Shown in pieces: positions 48,409-57,410 of a stretch of 64,000 bases of DNA (position 1 is its first letter; each line of letters starts with the position of its first letter). Origin of the DNA: Campylobacter jejuni (GTDB lineage Bacteria; Campylobacterota; Campylobacteria; Campylobacterales; Campylobacteraceae); assembly GCF_001457695.1 (NCBI RefSeq), contig NZ_LN831025.1, positions 1,550,001-1,614,000 of the forward strand, written 5' to 3'. The position numbers and the translations under genes are program-made. The notes under the pieces are model-generated. The model was not told where the DNA came from. It saw only the letters and a list, made by a program, of their open reading frames with translations, and searched no databases.

Positions 48409-49485
48409 TTATTCTTTTGTCATATCAATGACATAGCGAAATTTAGCCTTTCCTGAGGTTAGATTTTCATAAGCTTTATCGATTTCTTGTGGGGTGATAA
48501 GCTCGGTTTCTGGATAAATTCCGTGTTTTAAAGAAAAATCAAGCATTTCTTGAGTTTCAGCAATACCGCCAATTAGCGAGCCATAAACCTTTTTACCTGC
48601 CTTATGTACAAGCTCGTTTATGCCTATATTTACCTTATCTTCCACAGGAGGTAAGCCAACTATAGCCATTTCGCCACCAAATTTAAGCAAATCCAAATAA
48701 ATAGCAGGATTATAAGGAGTTGGAATGGTTGAGATGATTAAATCAAAGCGTTCTTTTACAGCGTTTTTATCGCAGCTTGTGTAAAATGAGCTTACACCCA
48801 TTGCTAAAGCGTCGGCTTTTTTGTTTTCATTTCTAGCAAAAACGCTAACCTTTGCACCCATTTTAACAGCGTATTTTACAGCCATCATACCAAGTCCGCC
48901 AAATCCTGCTATAGCAACGCTTGAGCCTTCTTTTATCTTAGAAAATTTTAAAGGCGAGTAAGTGGTAATTCCTGCACAAAGCAAAGGTGCAACCTTATGC
49001 ATCGGTGCATTTTTTGGCACACAAATGGCAAATTTTTCACTTACAACTATGTTGTTTGAGTAACCCCCATAGGTGTTTTCATTGCCGTGAAATACATCGC
49101 AACTATTGTAAGTAAAGATGGTTTTGCCATTTTCGCAAAACTGCTCTTGTGAGCGTTTGCAAGCATCGCACTCACCGCATGAATTTACCATACAACCAAC
49201 CCCTGCGTAATCTCCCACTTTAAATTTACTCACATTTTTACCCACAGCGATAACTTCTCCTGCTATCTCATGCCCAGGCACGCAAGGATAAGTAGCTTCT
49301 CCCCACTCGCTTCTTGCGGTGTGAATATCGCTATGACAAATGCCTGCATATAGGATTTTAATCAAAATATCATTATCGCCAATAGCATGGCGGCTAAATT
49401 CAAAGGGTGTAAATTTCGCATCCTTGCTAAGCATTGCATAGCCTTTACTTGCGATGCGATTGTTTTCTAAAATTTTGTATTGCAT
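48409..49485 (-). CDS. Zinc-dependent NADP alcohol dehydrogenase (YahK/CAD-like)
   Basis: 358 residues. Catalytic zinc in AGICHSDIHTARSEWG and PGHEIAGEV, structural zinc in CGECDACKRSQEQFC, and a Rossmann GFGGLGMMAVKYA motif. The overall sequence is near cinnamyl-alcohol-dehydrogenase-type aldehyde reductases that detoxify aldehydes. Convergent end with the lipocalin gene, one base apart. Confidence 0.92.
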   Translation of the reverse strand: MQYKILENNRIASKGYAMLSKDAKFTPFEFSRHAIGDNDILIKILYAGICHSDIHTARSEWGEATYPCVPGHEIAGEVIAVGKNVSKFKVGDYAGVGCMVNSCGECDACKRSQEQFCENGKTIFTYNSCDVFHGNENTYGGYSNNIVVSEKFAICVPKNAPMHKVAPLLCAGITTYSPLKFSKIKEGSSVAIAGFGGLGMMAVKYAVKMGAKVSVFARNENKKADALAMGVSSFYTSCDKNAVKERFDLIISTIPTPYNPAIYLDLLKFGGEMAIVGLPPVEDKVNIGINELVHKAGKKVYGSLIGGIAETQEMLDFSLKHGIYPETELITPQEIDKAYENLTSGKAKFRYVIDMTKE

Positions 49486-49587
49486 CTTTGCTCCTTTTTT
49501 GATTTTTTATAATTATAAAATTATAAAGTAATCGTTATTCAAATTAAAATATGTTATTATTGTTTTAAAATTAATTTAGGGTTAAAA

Positions 49588-51873
49588 ATGAATTTTTCAG
49601 AGCAGGATACAAGGGTTAAAATTATAGATGAGAAATTAAAATTAGCTTTATGGAATGAAGAAAACATAATAAGAGAATACTATTTTAACGCAGGAAAAAA
49701 ATTCATAGGCGGCAAAAGAGGGCAAAGAAAATTCGTTGATTATTTACTTAAATTTCAAAACAAACATCTAGCTATCATTGAAGCAAAGAAATTAAGCAAA
49801 GACCCGCTTGATGGACTTTCTCAAGCACAAGAATATGCAAAAAATTTAGATGTGCGTTTTGTGTATTGCACAAATGGAGAAAAGATTTATGAATACGATA
49901 TGCAAAATGCAAGGGGCGAGTATGTGCAAAATTTTGCTAGTCCGCAAGTTTTATTTGAGCGTGTTTTTGGGAATTTAAAAGAATGGCAACACAAACTTCT
50001 TACACAAAAAGACTTATTTATCCCACAAAAAGAATTAAGATATTATCAAAAAATAGCCGTTGAAAGAGTGATAAAGGCTTTGATTGAGCAAAAAGATAGA
50101 ATTTTGCTAACTCTTGCTACTGGTACAGGAAAAACTACGATTGCTTTTGCTTTGTGTTATCGTTTGCTTGAAGCTAGATGGAATAAAAATAATAAAGATA
50201 AAAAGCCAAGAATTTTATTTTTAAGCGATAGAGTAAGCTTAAGAGACCAAGCTTTAGGCGAGTTTAATTATATTGAGCAAGATTGTAAAAAGATTGATAC
50301 AAAAGAGCTTAAAAAATCATTCACTCTTCCATCTGCAAATGTGTATTTTGGGATTTATCAAAGTTTAAGTGCTGAAAGTGATATAAACGATGAAGAAAAT
50401 AAATTTTATTTACTTTTTCCAAAAGATTTTTTTGACCTTGTGATTATTGATGAATGCCATAGAGGTGGGGCAAATGAAGAAGGTAGTTGGAAGGAAGTTT
50501 TAGAGCATTTTTCTTGCGCTACGCATTTAGGACTTACTGCAACGCCTAAGCAAAAAGATAATGTAGATACTTATAAATATTTTGGCGAAAGTGTTTATGA
50601 ATACAGCCTTAAAGATGGGATTGAAGATGGTTTTTTAACCCCTTATAAAGTAAAATTAGTTACTACAAGTTTAAGCGGTGGTTATACTTATAATCCTAAT
50701 GATATCATTGAAGGAAAGCTTGAAAAAGGGCATTTTGATATAAAAGAATTTGAAAGAAATATAAGCATTCCACAATACAATGAATTTATTGCAAAAGAAC
50801 TTTTAAAGCTTATAAATCCTATGGATAAAACGATTATTTTTTGTGTCAATCAAGCTCATGCGAGTGAGATAAAAAGGGATATTGACAAGCATAAAAGCAT
50901 AAAGCACAATGATTATTGTGTGCGTGTTACAAGCGATGAAGGAATAATCGGGCTAAACTACTTAAAAAGTTTTCAAGATAATGATAAAGCCTTTCCAGTA
51001 ATTTTAACTAGTTCAAAAATGCTAACAACAGGCGTTGATGCAAGAAATGTAAGAAATATCGTGCTTTTAGCAAATATTGGCTCTATGATAGAGTTTAAGC
51101 AAATTATTGGGCGTGGAACTAGGGTGTATGAAGGTAAAGACTTTTTTACTATTATAGATTTTGTAGGAGCGACAAAGCTTTTTTATGACCCAAAATGGGA
51201 CGGGCAAAGAATACTAGAAGATAACAAAGAGCAAAAAGAAGAAGAAAGTAAAAAAGAAAATAACAAAAATGAAAATGAAAGTAAAATAAAGAAAAAAGAA
51301 AAAATTACTGTGCATATTAAAGGTACAAAACTTGCGATTTATGATATAAAAACAAGTTATATCGGAGAAAATGATAAACCTTTAGATGCTAAAGAGTTTT
51401 TGGAATTTCTTTTTGGAAAATTAGCAAAATATTATCAAAATGAAGCAAAATTGCGTGAGATTTGGAGTGATTTAAATACTAGAAAAGAGTTTTTAAAAAA
51501 GCTAGAAAATGATGGAATCTCAAAAGATGCCCTGCAGGATTTAGCATTGATGTTTGAAAAGGATTGCGATTTATATGATGTTTTAGCGCATTTAAGCTTT
51601 AATACTGAGCTAAAAACAAGAAAAGAGCGTGTGCAGAATGTAAAAAATAGTTCTTTTTTAAAATCCTTTCACAATGAAAAAGCTTTAAGACTTATGAATT
51701 TTTTATTAGATAAATACGAAAATGTAGGCATTGAAGAATTTGAAAAAGGTTTAAAACCATTAATTGAATTAAGTTCTTTAGGAAATATAAAAGAACTTAG
51801 TATTGAATTTGGCGGAATAAATGAACTTATGCAAAGTTTTGCTACTTTACAAAGAGAGCTTTATGCGGGATAA
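49588..51873 (+). CDS. hsdR: Type I restriction enzyme HsdR subunit, second family (EcoKI/EcoEI-like)
   Basis: 761 residues. N-terminal nuclease region with FVDYLLKFQNKHLAIIEAKKL (Asp, and Glu-x-Lys of the PD-(D/E)xK site). Motor motifs are LTLATGTGKTTI, VIIDECHRGG, LGLTATPKQKD and QIIGRGTRVYEG. A C-terminal EcoEI_R-type domain ends in LQRELYAG. Intact and unrelated to the HsdR at 15-2978. First gene of the island hsdR-hamA-hamB-hsdS-fic-hsdM. Without working HsdM it could not restrict by the classical mode. Confidence 0.94.
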   Translation: MNFSEQDTRVKIIDEKLKLALWNEENIIREYYFNAGKKFIGGKRGQRKFVDYLLKFQNKHLAIIEAKKLSKDPLDGLSQAQEYAKNLDVRFVYCTNGEKIYEYDMQNARGEYVQNFASPQVLFERVFGNLKEWQHKLLTQKDLFIPQKELRYYQKIAVERVIKALIEQKDRILLTLATGTGKTTIAFALCYRLLEARWNKNNKDKKPRILFLSDRVSLRDQALGEFNYIEQDCKKIDTKELKKSFTLPSANVYFGIYQSLSAESDINDEENKFYLLFPKDFFDLVIIDECHRGGANEEGSWKEVLEHFSCATHLGLTATPKQKDNVDTYKYFGESVYEYSLKDGIEDGFLTPYKVKLVTTSLSGGYTYNPNDIIEGKLEKGHFDIKEFERNISIPQYNEFIAKELLKLINPMDKTIIFCVNQAHASEIKRDIDKHKSIKHNDYCVRVTSDEGIIGLNYLKSFQDNDKAFPVILTSSKMLTTGVDARNVRNIVLLANIGSMIEFKQIIGRGTRVYEGKDFFTIIDFVGATKLFYDPKWDGQRILEDNKEQKEEESKKENNKNENESKIKKKEKITVHIKGTKLAIYDIKTSYIGENDKPLDAKEFLEFLFGKLAKYYQNEAKLREIWSDLNTRKEFLKKLENDGISKDALQDLALMFEKDCDLYDVLAHLSFNTELKTRKERVQNVKNSSFLKSFHNEKALRLMNFLLDKYENVGIEEFEKGLKPLIELSSLGNIKELSIEFGGINELMQSFATLQRELYAG

Positions 51874-51919
51874 TGTAATATAAAATTTTTATGATTTACA
51901 AAGGGAGATTTATGCAGGG
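51846..51919 (+). repeat. Imperfect direct repeat at the hsdR/hamA junction
   Basis: Copy 1 (51846-51869) is the last codons of hsdR; copy 2 (51895-51919) lies just before and into hamA. Nineteen of the first 21 bases agree (TTTACAAAGRGAGMTTTATGC). Copy 2 still encodes LQREIYAG in one frame, the HsdR C-terminus. It marks an insertion or recombination junction. Confidence 0.75.
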
Positions 51920-52856
51920 CAAAGAGATAGAAAATATAACAACAATAAACACTTATGTGAAAAATAAAGATAATAGTAATTTTACAATAATGTTAAATGA
52001 AACACTATGTCGTCAATATCATCATTTTTTACTATCTATTTCAAATCAATTTGAAAGCAAAAAGTGGAAAATGAAAAATTTTAGAAATTTTATTATTACT
52101 AATTTAAAAGAGTGTGCTTTAACAGAACAAGAAAGGCAAAGTTTAGCAGGCAACGAAGGCGAAATTTTAGATAAAGCTATCTCAAAACTAAAAATAGATG
52201 ACAAAAGTGGAGAGGTAGGAGAAATTTTTCTCCATGGTATCATGAGAGAATATTACAATGCTCTATCCATTGTGCCTAAGATTTTTCATAAACAAAATCG
52301 TAATATGGAGGCATTAGGATTTGATAGCGTCCATCTAACTATAGAAAACCAAGAATGCCATTTGTGGCTAGGCGAATCAAAGCTATATGATAATTTAAAT
52401 GGAGCTATAACAAATGTTATAAAATCTATAAAAGACAATTTAAGTGACGAAATCATTCTTAATGAAGCTAGAATAATTGCAAATCCACATGAATTAGATA
52501 ATCTAGCAGAACATCATAATATTCAGACAAGCACATTGACAAATTTCAAGAAAATTATTAATGGGAATATTAATCTTGATGAATTAAAAAGCATTTTACA
52601 TGTGCCAATATCTATTATTTACGATTGTAATTATACAAAAAGCATTGAGGAAATTACCGACGATTATAAAACAGCGATAAAAAACTTTCATAAGAAAAAT
52701 GGCAATAAAATATCAGAGAAAATCAAAAAACTTTCAAATGAAATTACATATATCGATAGAATAAAATTTCACATAATTTTATTTCCTGTTCCTGATAAGA
52801 AGGAAATTATGAGCAAAATAAATCAAATTTTTAGGAGTTATAGAAATGCTAACTAA
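51912..52856 (+). CDS. hamA: Hachiman-like defence protein HamA (DUF1837, PD-(D/E)xK-type)
   Basis: 314 residues from the ATG at 51912, with AGGGAG before it; an upstream in-frame ATG at 51891 is less likely. The DUF1837 core is visible: GEVGEIFLHGIM (Glu101/Glu104), GFDSVH (Asp138) and HLWLGESKLY (Glu155-Ser-Lys157), which together look like a nuclease site. The pairing with a downstream SF2 helicase is the HamAB arrangement of Hachiman, an anti-phage system in which HamB senses DNA damage or invading DNA and HamA degrades DNA. HamA overlaps hamB by 11 bases. Identification rests on motifs and partner, not a search. Confidence 0.8.
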   Translation: MQGKEIENITTINTYVKNKDNSNFTIMLNETLCRQYHHFLLSISNQFESKKWKMKNFRNFIITNLKECALTEQERQSLAGNEGEILDKAISKLKIDDKSGEVGEIFLHGIMREYYNALSIVPKIFHKQNRNMEALGFDSVHLTIENQECHLWLGESKLYDNLNGAITNVIKSIKDNLSDEIILNEARIIANPHELDNLAEHHNIQTSTLTNFKKIINGNINLDELKSILHVPISIIYDCNYTKSIEEITDDYKTAIKNFHKKNGNKISEKIKKLSNEITYIDRIKFHIILFPVPDKKEIMSKINQIFRSYRNAN

Positions 52857-54966
52857 CGAACAAATTTTTGATGAATGTGTAAAGATATATGAAAATCTAA
52901 ATGATAACAACAAAGAAACAGAAGCTAAAGAAAAGCTTTTTTATTTGCTTGATGAAATTCAAGATAAAGCTTTATATCCACCTATATTAAATCATCTTAT
53001 CAGACAATTTGGGTTATATCCCTATATGAATCAAGATACTTCAATTTTAACAGATAGATTCTTACTAGAATGCTTTAAAACAGATATCGGAGAAGATGAA
53101 CCAAAAGTTTTACATAGAGAACAATCAAGAGTTTTAAAAAGACTTTTAAGCAATGAAAGTCTTATTCTTTCTGCTCCAACAAGTTTTGGCAAAAGCTTTA
53201 TTATCGATGCTCTAATAGCTATGAAAAAGCCAAAAAATGTATTAATCATTGTCCCTACTATTTCTTTGTTAGATGAAGCTAGAAGAAGACTTGTAAGGAA
53301 ATTTACACCTGATTACAACATAATTACAACATCGGGTGCTGCTCCAAAAGAAAATAATATATTCATATTAACCCAAGAAAGAGTTTTGGAATATTTAGAC
53401 TTTATAAAAGCCAATAGAATTGATTTATTTATCGTAGATGAGTTTTATAAAATTGTCGGGGATATAACAAGGTCAGATATCTTACAAAATGCAATAAAGC
53501 AAGTAAGTTCTTATTCCAAACAATCATACTATCTGTGTCCAAATGTCAAACAATTTAAAGAAAATTCATTAAAATATCAATTTTTGAAAAATATAGAAAA
53601 AGTCTCAATTGATTTTAATACTGTAATATTAAACATACATGATTTAAGCCACAAAAAAGAAAAGAAAGAATATATATTAAAAAACATATTAAATGAAAAT
53701 AAAAATCAAAAAACAATGATTTATGTAAAAAGCAAACCAGAATCAAGAGAAGTTTGCAAGTATATAAAAGAATATGTTACTACAAATAATGATCAATTAA
53801 ACAACTTTTCAAATTGGTTAAAAAAGCATTATTGGCAAGACTGGGACTTTGCTAACTATTTAGCAAATGGTATAGGACAACACAATTCCGCTATGCATAG
53901 ATTTATCCAACAACTTCAAGTTAAACTATTTTCAGAAAATGAATATATGAATATTATGGCAACTACCACTTCTTTAATAGAAGGTGTAAATACCGCAACA
54001 AAAAATATAATTATATGGAATGATTCTGTTGAGGGGAATAAAGATAAATTAACAAGTATGCAATATAAAAATATTATAGGTAGATGCGGGAGAATGTTTA
54101 AATATTTTGTTGGTAATGTATATTTATTAGAAAGCAACAAAGAAACATTAAAAAATGAGCAAGAAACTATGGAAATAATTCCTCAAGAAGAATTTTTATA
54201 CAGAAACGACTTAGAAACATTTGATGTAAAAACAGAAATGGAAAAAAACTTAAAAAACTTACTTAATAATGAAAACAAATTTCATCAAATTATGTCAAAA
54301 ATGAAAAATTACACTATTTTAATGGATTTAGAAAGTATTGTAACAATTGTTAAAAATGCCGAACTTTTTGAAAAAAGCATTAGATATTTAAATAGCGATA
54401 AACCTGATGAATGGGGATTTATCAAAAAGAAAGAGATACAAGAGATTGTTTTTGAAATATTGAATGAGAAATCTAAAAATGCTTATTTTAAAATAATTGA
54501 TTATGGCAAATATAATTATTGTGGTGTAAAACAAACCATCGATAATATAAACAAAAAAGCAAGACAAGAGTGGTATAAAATTGACATTAATAAATATTTT
54601 AATATTGAGAGAATAATTAGTTTTGATATTGCTAGTTTTTTCAATGATTTAAACCAAATTATGCAAATACTCTATCCTGAAAAAAAGATAGATATTTCAA
54701 GTTTTGTTACAAAACTTTCAAATGTCTTTTTACCATCAGTGGTATATACTCTTGAAGAATTTGGGTTACCTAGAATCATTTCTAAAAAACTTCACCAATG
54801 TGGATTTATTGATTTTGAAAATAATGATTTAACAATAGAGCAAGCGTTAAACAAATTTAAAGAATGCACAGCTATTGATACAGTTAATATTCTAAAAGAA
54901 AATAGTCTATATGATGATTTTGAAGACTATATATTAAATTATTTTTATGATGGCTTAGGACAATAA
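52846..54966 (+). CDS. hamB: Hachiman-like defence helicase HamB
   Basis: 706 residues, superfamily 2 helicase. VLHREQSRVLKRLLSN serves as Q-like motif (about 88-103), Walker A is SAPTSFGKS (109-117), motif II is VDEFY (197-201) in place of DExH, motif V is TTTSLIEGVNTATKNIIIW and motif VI is NIIGRCGRMF. The C-terminal 250 residues have no recognisable domain. Start overlaps hamA. hsdS begins one base after its stop, so the pair sits inside the type I transcript. HamB-type helicases are distinct from HsdR and from RecQ. Confidence 0.82.
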   Translation: MLTNEQIFDECVKIYENLNDNNKETEAKEKLFYLLDEIQDKALYPPILNHLIRQFGLYPYMNQDTSILTDRFLLECFKTDIGEDEPKVLHREQSRVLKRLLSNESLILSAPTSFGKSFIIDALIAMKKPKNVLIIVPTISLLDEARRRLVRKFTPDYNIITTSGAAPKENNIFILTQERVLEYLDFIKANRIDLFIVDEFYKIVGDITRSDILQNAIKQVSSYSKQSYYLCPNVKQFKENSLKYQFLKNIEKVSIDFNTVILNIHDLSHKKEKKEYILKNILNENKNQKTMIYVKSKPESREVCKYIKEYVTTNNDQLNNFSNWLKKHYWQDWDFANYLANGIGQHNSAMHRFIQQLQVKLFSENEYMNIMATTTSLIEGVNTATKNIIIWNDSVEGNKDKLTSMQYKNIIGRCGRMFKYFVGNVYLLESNKETLKNEQETMEIIPQEEFLYRNDLETFDVKTEMEKNLKNLLNNENKFHQIMSKMKNYTILMDLESIVTIVKNAELFEKSIRYLNSDKPDEWGFIKKKEIQEIVFEILNEKSKNAYFKIIDYGKYNYCGVKQTIDNINKKARQEWYKIDINKYFNIERIISFDIASFFNDLNQIMQILYPEKKIDISSFVTKLSNVFLPSVVYTLEEFGLPRIISKKLHQCGFIDFENNDLTIEQALNKFKECTAIDTVNILKENSLYDDFEDYILNYFYDGLGQ

Positions 54967-54967
54967 A

Positions 54968-56220
54968 ATGACAAATTTACCGCAGGGTTGGGAAGTTAAA
55001 ACGCTTGGAAGTATAGGCTTTTTTATAAGAGGAGTTTCTTATAAAAAAGAGCAATTATTATCCATAAAAGATGAAAAGTCCGTGTATTTATTGAGAGCAA
55101 ATAATATTCAAAATGAATTAATTTTAGATGATTTGCAAATAATCCCCAAAGAATTAGCGGTTGATAAGATTATTCAAAACAATGATATATTATTTGCGAT
55201 GAGTAGCGGAAGTAAGCATATTGTTGGAAAAAATATACTTTTAAATGATTTAAATGACTTTACCTTCGGGGCTTTTTGTGGATTATTTAGAATTAATAAT
55301 TTAAATATTTCTTATAAATTTTTAGCTTTTTATTTAAAAAGTAGTTTTTATAAAAATTATATTTTGAATATTTCTAAAGGTTCTAATATAAATAATTTAA
55401 GATTTGCTGATTTAGAAAATTTACAAATCCCATTACCACCACTAAAAGAGCAAGAAAGGATAGTGGGGATTTTGGATTTTGCTTTTAGTAAGATTGATGA
55501 AAATATCAAAAAAGCAAAAGAAAATTTAGCAAATATTGATGAGCTTATGCAAAGTGCTTTGCAAAAGGCTTTTAATCCACTTAACGATAATACTAAAAAA
55601 ATTATCAACTCCCGCAATCTTGGGAATGGAAAAGTTTAGGGGAAATTTCAAATTTAATCCAAAATGGCTTCGCCGCTAGTAAAAATAATGAAATTCCAAG
55701 TGGATATGTGCATTTAAGAACACATAATATTTCAATGGATGGAAGTTTAAAATTTGATACTTTAATAAGAATTAAAGAAGAATTTATCAAAGAAAAGCAA
55801 TCGTTTATTGAGAGAAATGATATTTTATTTAACAATACTAATAGCACAGAATTGGTTGGCAAAACTGCACTAGTGACACAGAATTATAATTATGCTTTTA
55901 GTAATCACTTAACAAAAATAAAATTAAAAAATCAATATAATTCCAAATTAGTTGTATTTTATTTTGTTTTATTATTGAAAAATAAATATTTTGAAAAAAT
56001 ATGTCACCAATGGATAGGGCAAAGTGGGATAAATATAGATAAATTAAAGAAAATTCAAATCCCCCTACCACCTTTACAAGAGCAAGAGCAAATCGCAGAG
56101 CATTTAGATTTTGTCTTTGAAAAGGCAAAGGCTTTAAAAGAGCTTTACACTAAAGAGCTAAAAGATTATGAAGAGCTTAAGCAATCCTTGCTTGATAAAG
56201 CTTTTAAAGGAGAATTATAA
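54968..56220 (+). pseudogene. hsdS: Type I specificity subunit HsdS, frameshifted at an A7 tract
   Basis: Two halves in different frames. The first (LPQGWEVKTLGSIGFF, target domain 1, then PLPPLKEQERIVGILDFAF helix) stops at 55639. The second (LPQSWEWKSLGEISNL, target domain 2, then PLPPLQEQEQIAEHLDFVF) is complete to 56220. Adding one A to the AAAAAAA run at 55595-55601 joins them as TKKNYQLPQSWEW, giving 417 residues, normal for HsdS. So one base is missing. The first half alone keeps a target domain and a dimerisation helix, so a half-size HsdS might still work as a dimer. Confidence 0.88.
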
Positions 56221-56327
56221 TGTTAAAAAATTTGCCAAATTTTAACACATCGGCTTGATATGTTAAAAATTTTTGATTTTTTTAACATATTCTTTTATAA
56301 TGTTAAAAATTTTTAGAAATTTTAACA
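56221..56327. repeat. Three phased inverted repeats TGTTAAAA-N11-TTTTAACA ahead of fic
   Basis: Units at 56221-56247, 56261-56287 and 56301-56327, each with identical 8-bp arms and an 11-base centre, starting exactly 40 bp apart. The middle one extends to 12-bp arms (56258-56290). They directly follow the hsdS stop and cover the fic promoter. Confidence 0.85.
56296..56301 (+). promoter_or_regulatory. Predicted -10 box of fic, inside the operator region
   Basis: TCTTTTATAATG, TATAAT overlapping the first base of the third inverted repeat, 38 bases before the fic ATG. Confidence 0.55.
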
Positions 56328-56339
56328 TATGGAAAAATC

Positions 56340-57410
56340 ATGAAAGAATTCATACCATCAAAACTACCCTTAAATATAGAATTAAATACAGCTATTTATA
56401 GTCTTATTATTAAAGCTTCAAGAAAATTAGCAGAGTTAAATGGGCTTAGTAAAAGCATCCCTAATCCAAACATTTTAATCAACGCTTTGATTTTACAAGA
56501 AGCAAAAGATTCAAACGAGATAGAAAATATCATCACAACACATGATGAACTTTTTTTATCACGAGTTGATGAAAGCAAACTCACAAGAGCAGCAAAAGAA
56601 GTAAAAGATTATGAAAGTGCTTTAAAAAAGGGGTATGAGCTTTTAAAAAAAGAGCAATTATTAAGAAACGCACATATTTTAGAAATTCAAAAAAGATTAG
56701 AAAGAAATAATGCGGGTTTTAGAAAACAAAGTGGAACTATACTTAAAAATCCTATCACAGGAGAAATCAAACACATACCACCTCAAAATCCTAATGATAT
56801 ACAAGAACTTATGGGAAATTTAGAACTATACATTAACGATGATAGTTTAGATGAATTTGATTTTTTAGTAAAGATGGCAATTATACATTATCAATTTGAA
56901 AGCATTCATCCTTTTTATGATGGCAATGGCAGAACGGGTAGGATTATAAATATACTTTATTTAGTATATAAAGGACTTTTGGATTTTCCTATTTTATATC
57001 TTAGTGCCTACATAGTAAAAAATAAAGATGAGTATTACACACTTTTACAAAAAGTGCGTGATGAAGGAGCTATTTTAGAATGGATAGAATACATACTTAA
57101 AGGCATAGAGCAAACCGCTGTAAAGACTATTGAAACTATTATTACGATAGAAAAAATGATGCTAAATGTAAGCGAAATTTTACAAAATAAAACGAATTTT
57201 TATAGTAAAGATTTTGTGGAGCTTTTGTTTTCTCATCCTTATACAAAGATAGAATTTTTAATAAAAACATTAAATATTTCTAGACAAAGTGCTTCAAAAT
57301 ATCTTAAAATTTGTGAAAATTTAGGGGTATTAGAGTGTATTAAAATGGGTAGAAATAATTATTATATTAATATAGAACTTTTAAAACTTTTCAAAAAAGG
57401 AATTTTTTAA
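56340..57410 (+). CDS. fic: Fic-domain AMP-transferase with C-terminal winged helix
   Basis: 356 residues. The Fic motif HPFYDGNGRTGR is complete at 190-201, with the catalytic His190. An inhibitory helix motif S-x3-E-N is at 58-63 (SNEIEN), so activity is self-restrained (class II Fic). The last 70 residues (FVELLFSHPYTKIEFLIKT, ISRQSASKYLKICENLGVLE) form a winged helix that probably binds the three inverted repeats upstream. Fic proteins lie inside type I loci of several Campylobacter; whether it modifies a restriction subunit or another target is unknown. Its stop overlaps the hsdM ATG (TAATG). Confidence 0.9.
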   Translation: MKEFIPSKLPLNIELNTAIYSLIIKASRKLAELNGLSKSIPNPNILINALILQEAKDSNEIENIITTHDELFLSRVDESKLTRAAKEVKDYESALKKGYELLKKEQLLRNAHILEIQKRLERNNAGFRKQSGTILKNPITGEIKHIPPQNPNDIQELMGNLELYINDDSLDEFDFLVKMAIIHYQFESIHPFYDGNGRTGRIINILYLVYKGLLDFPILYLSAYIVKNKDEYYTLLQKVRDEGAILEWIEYILKGIEQTAVKTIETIITIEKMMLNVSEILQNKTNFYSKDFVELLFSHPYTKIEFLIKTLNISRQSASKYLKICENLGVLECIKMGRNNYYINIELLKLFKKGIF

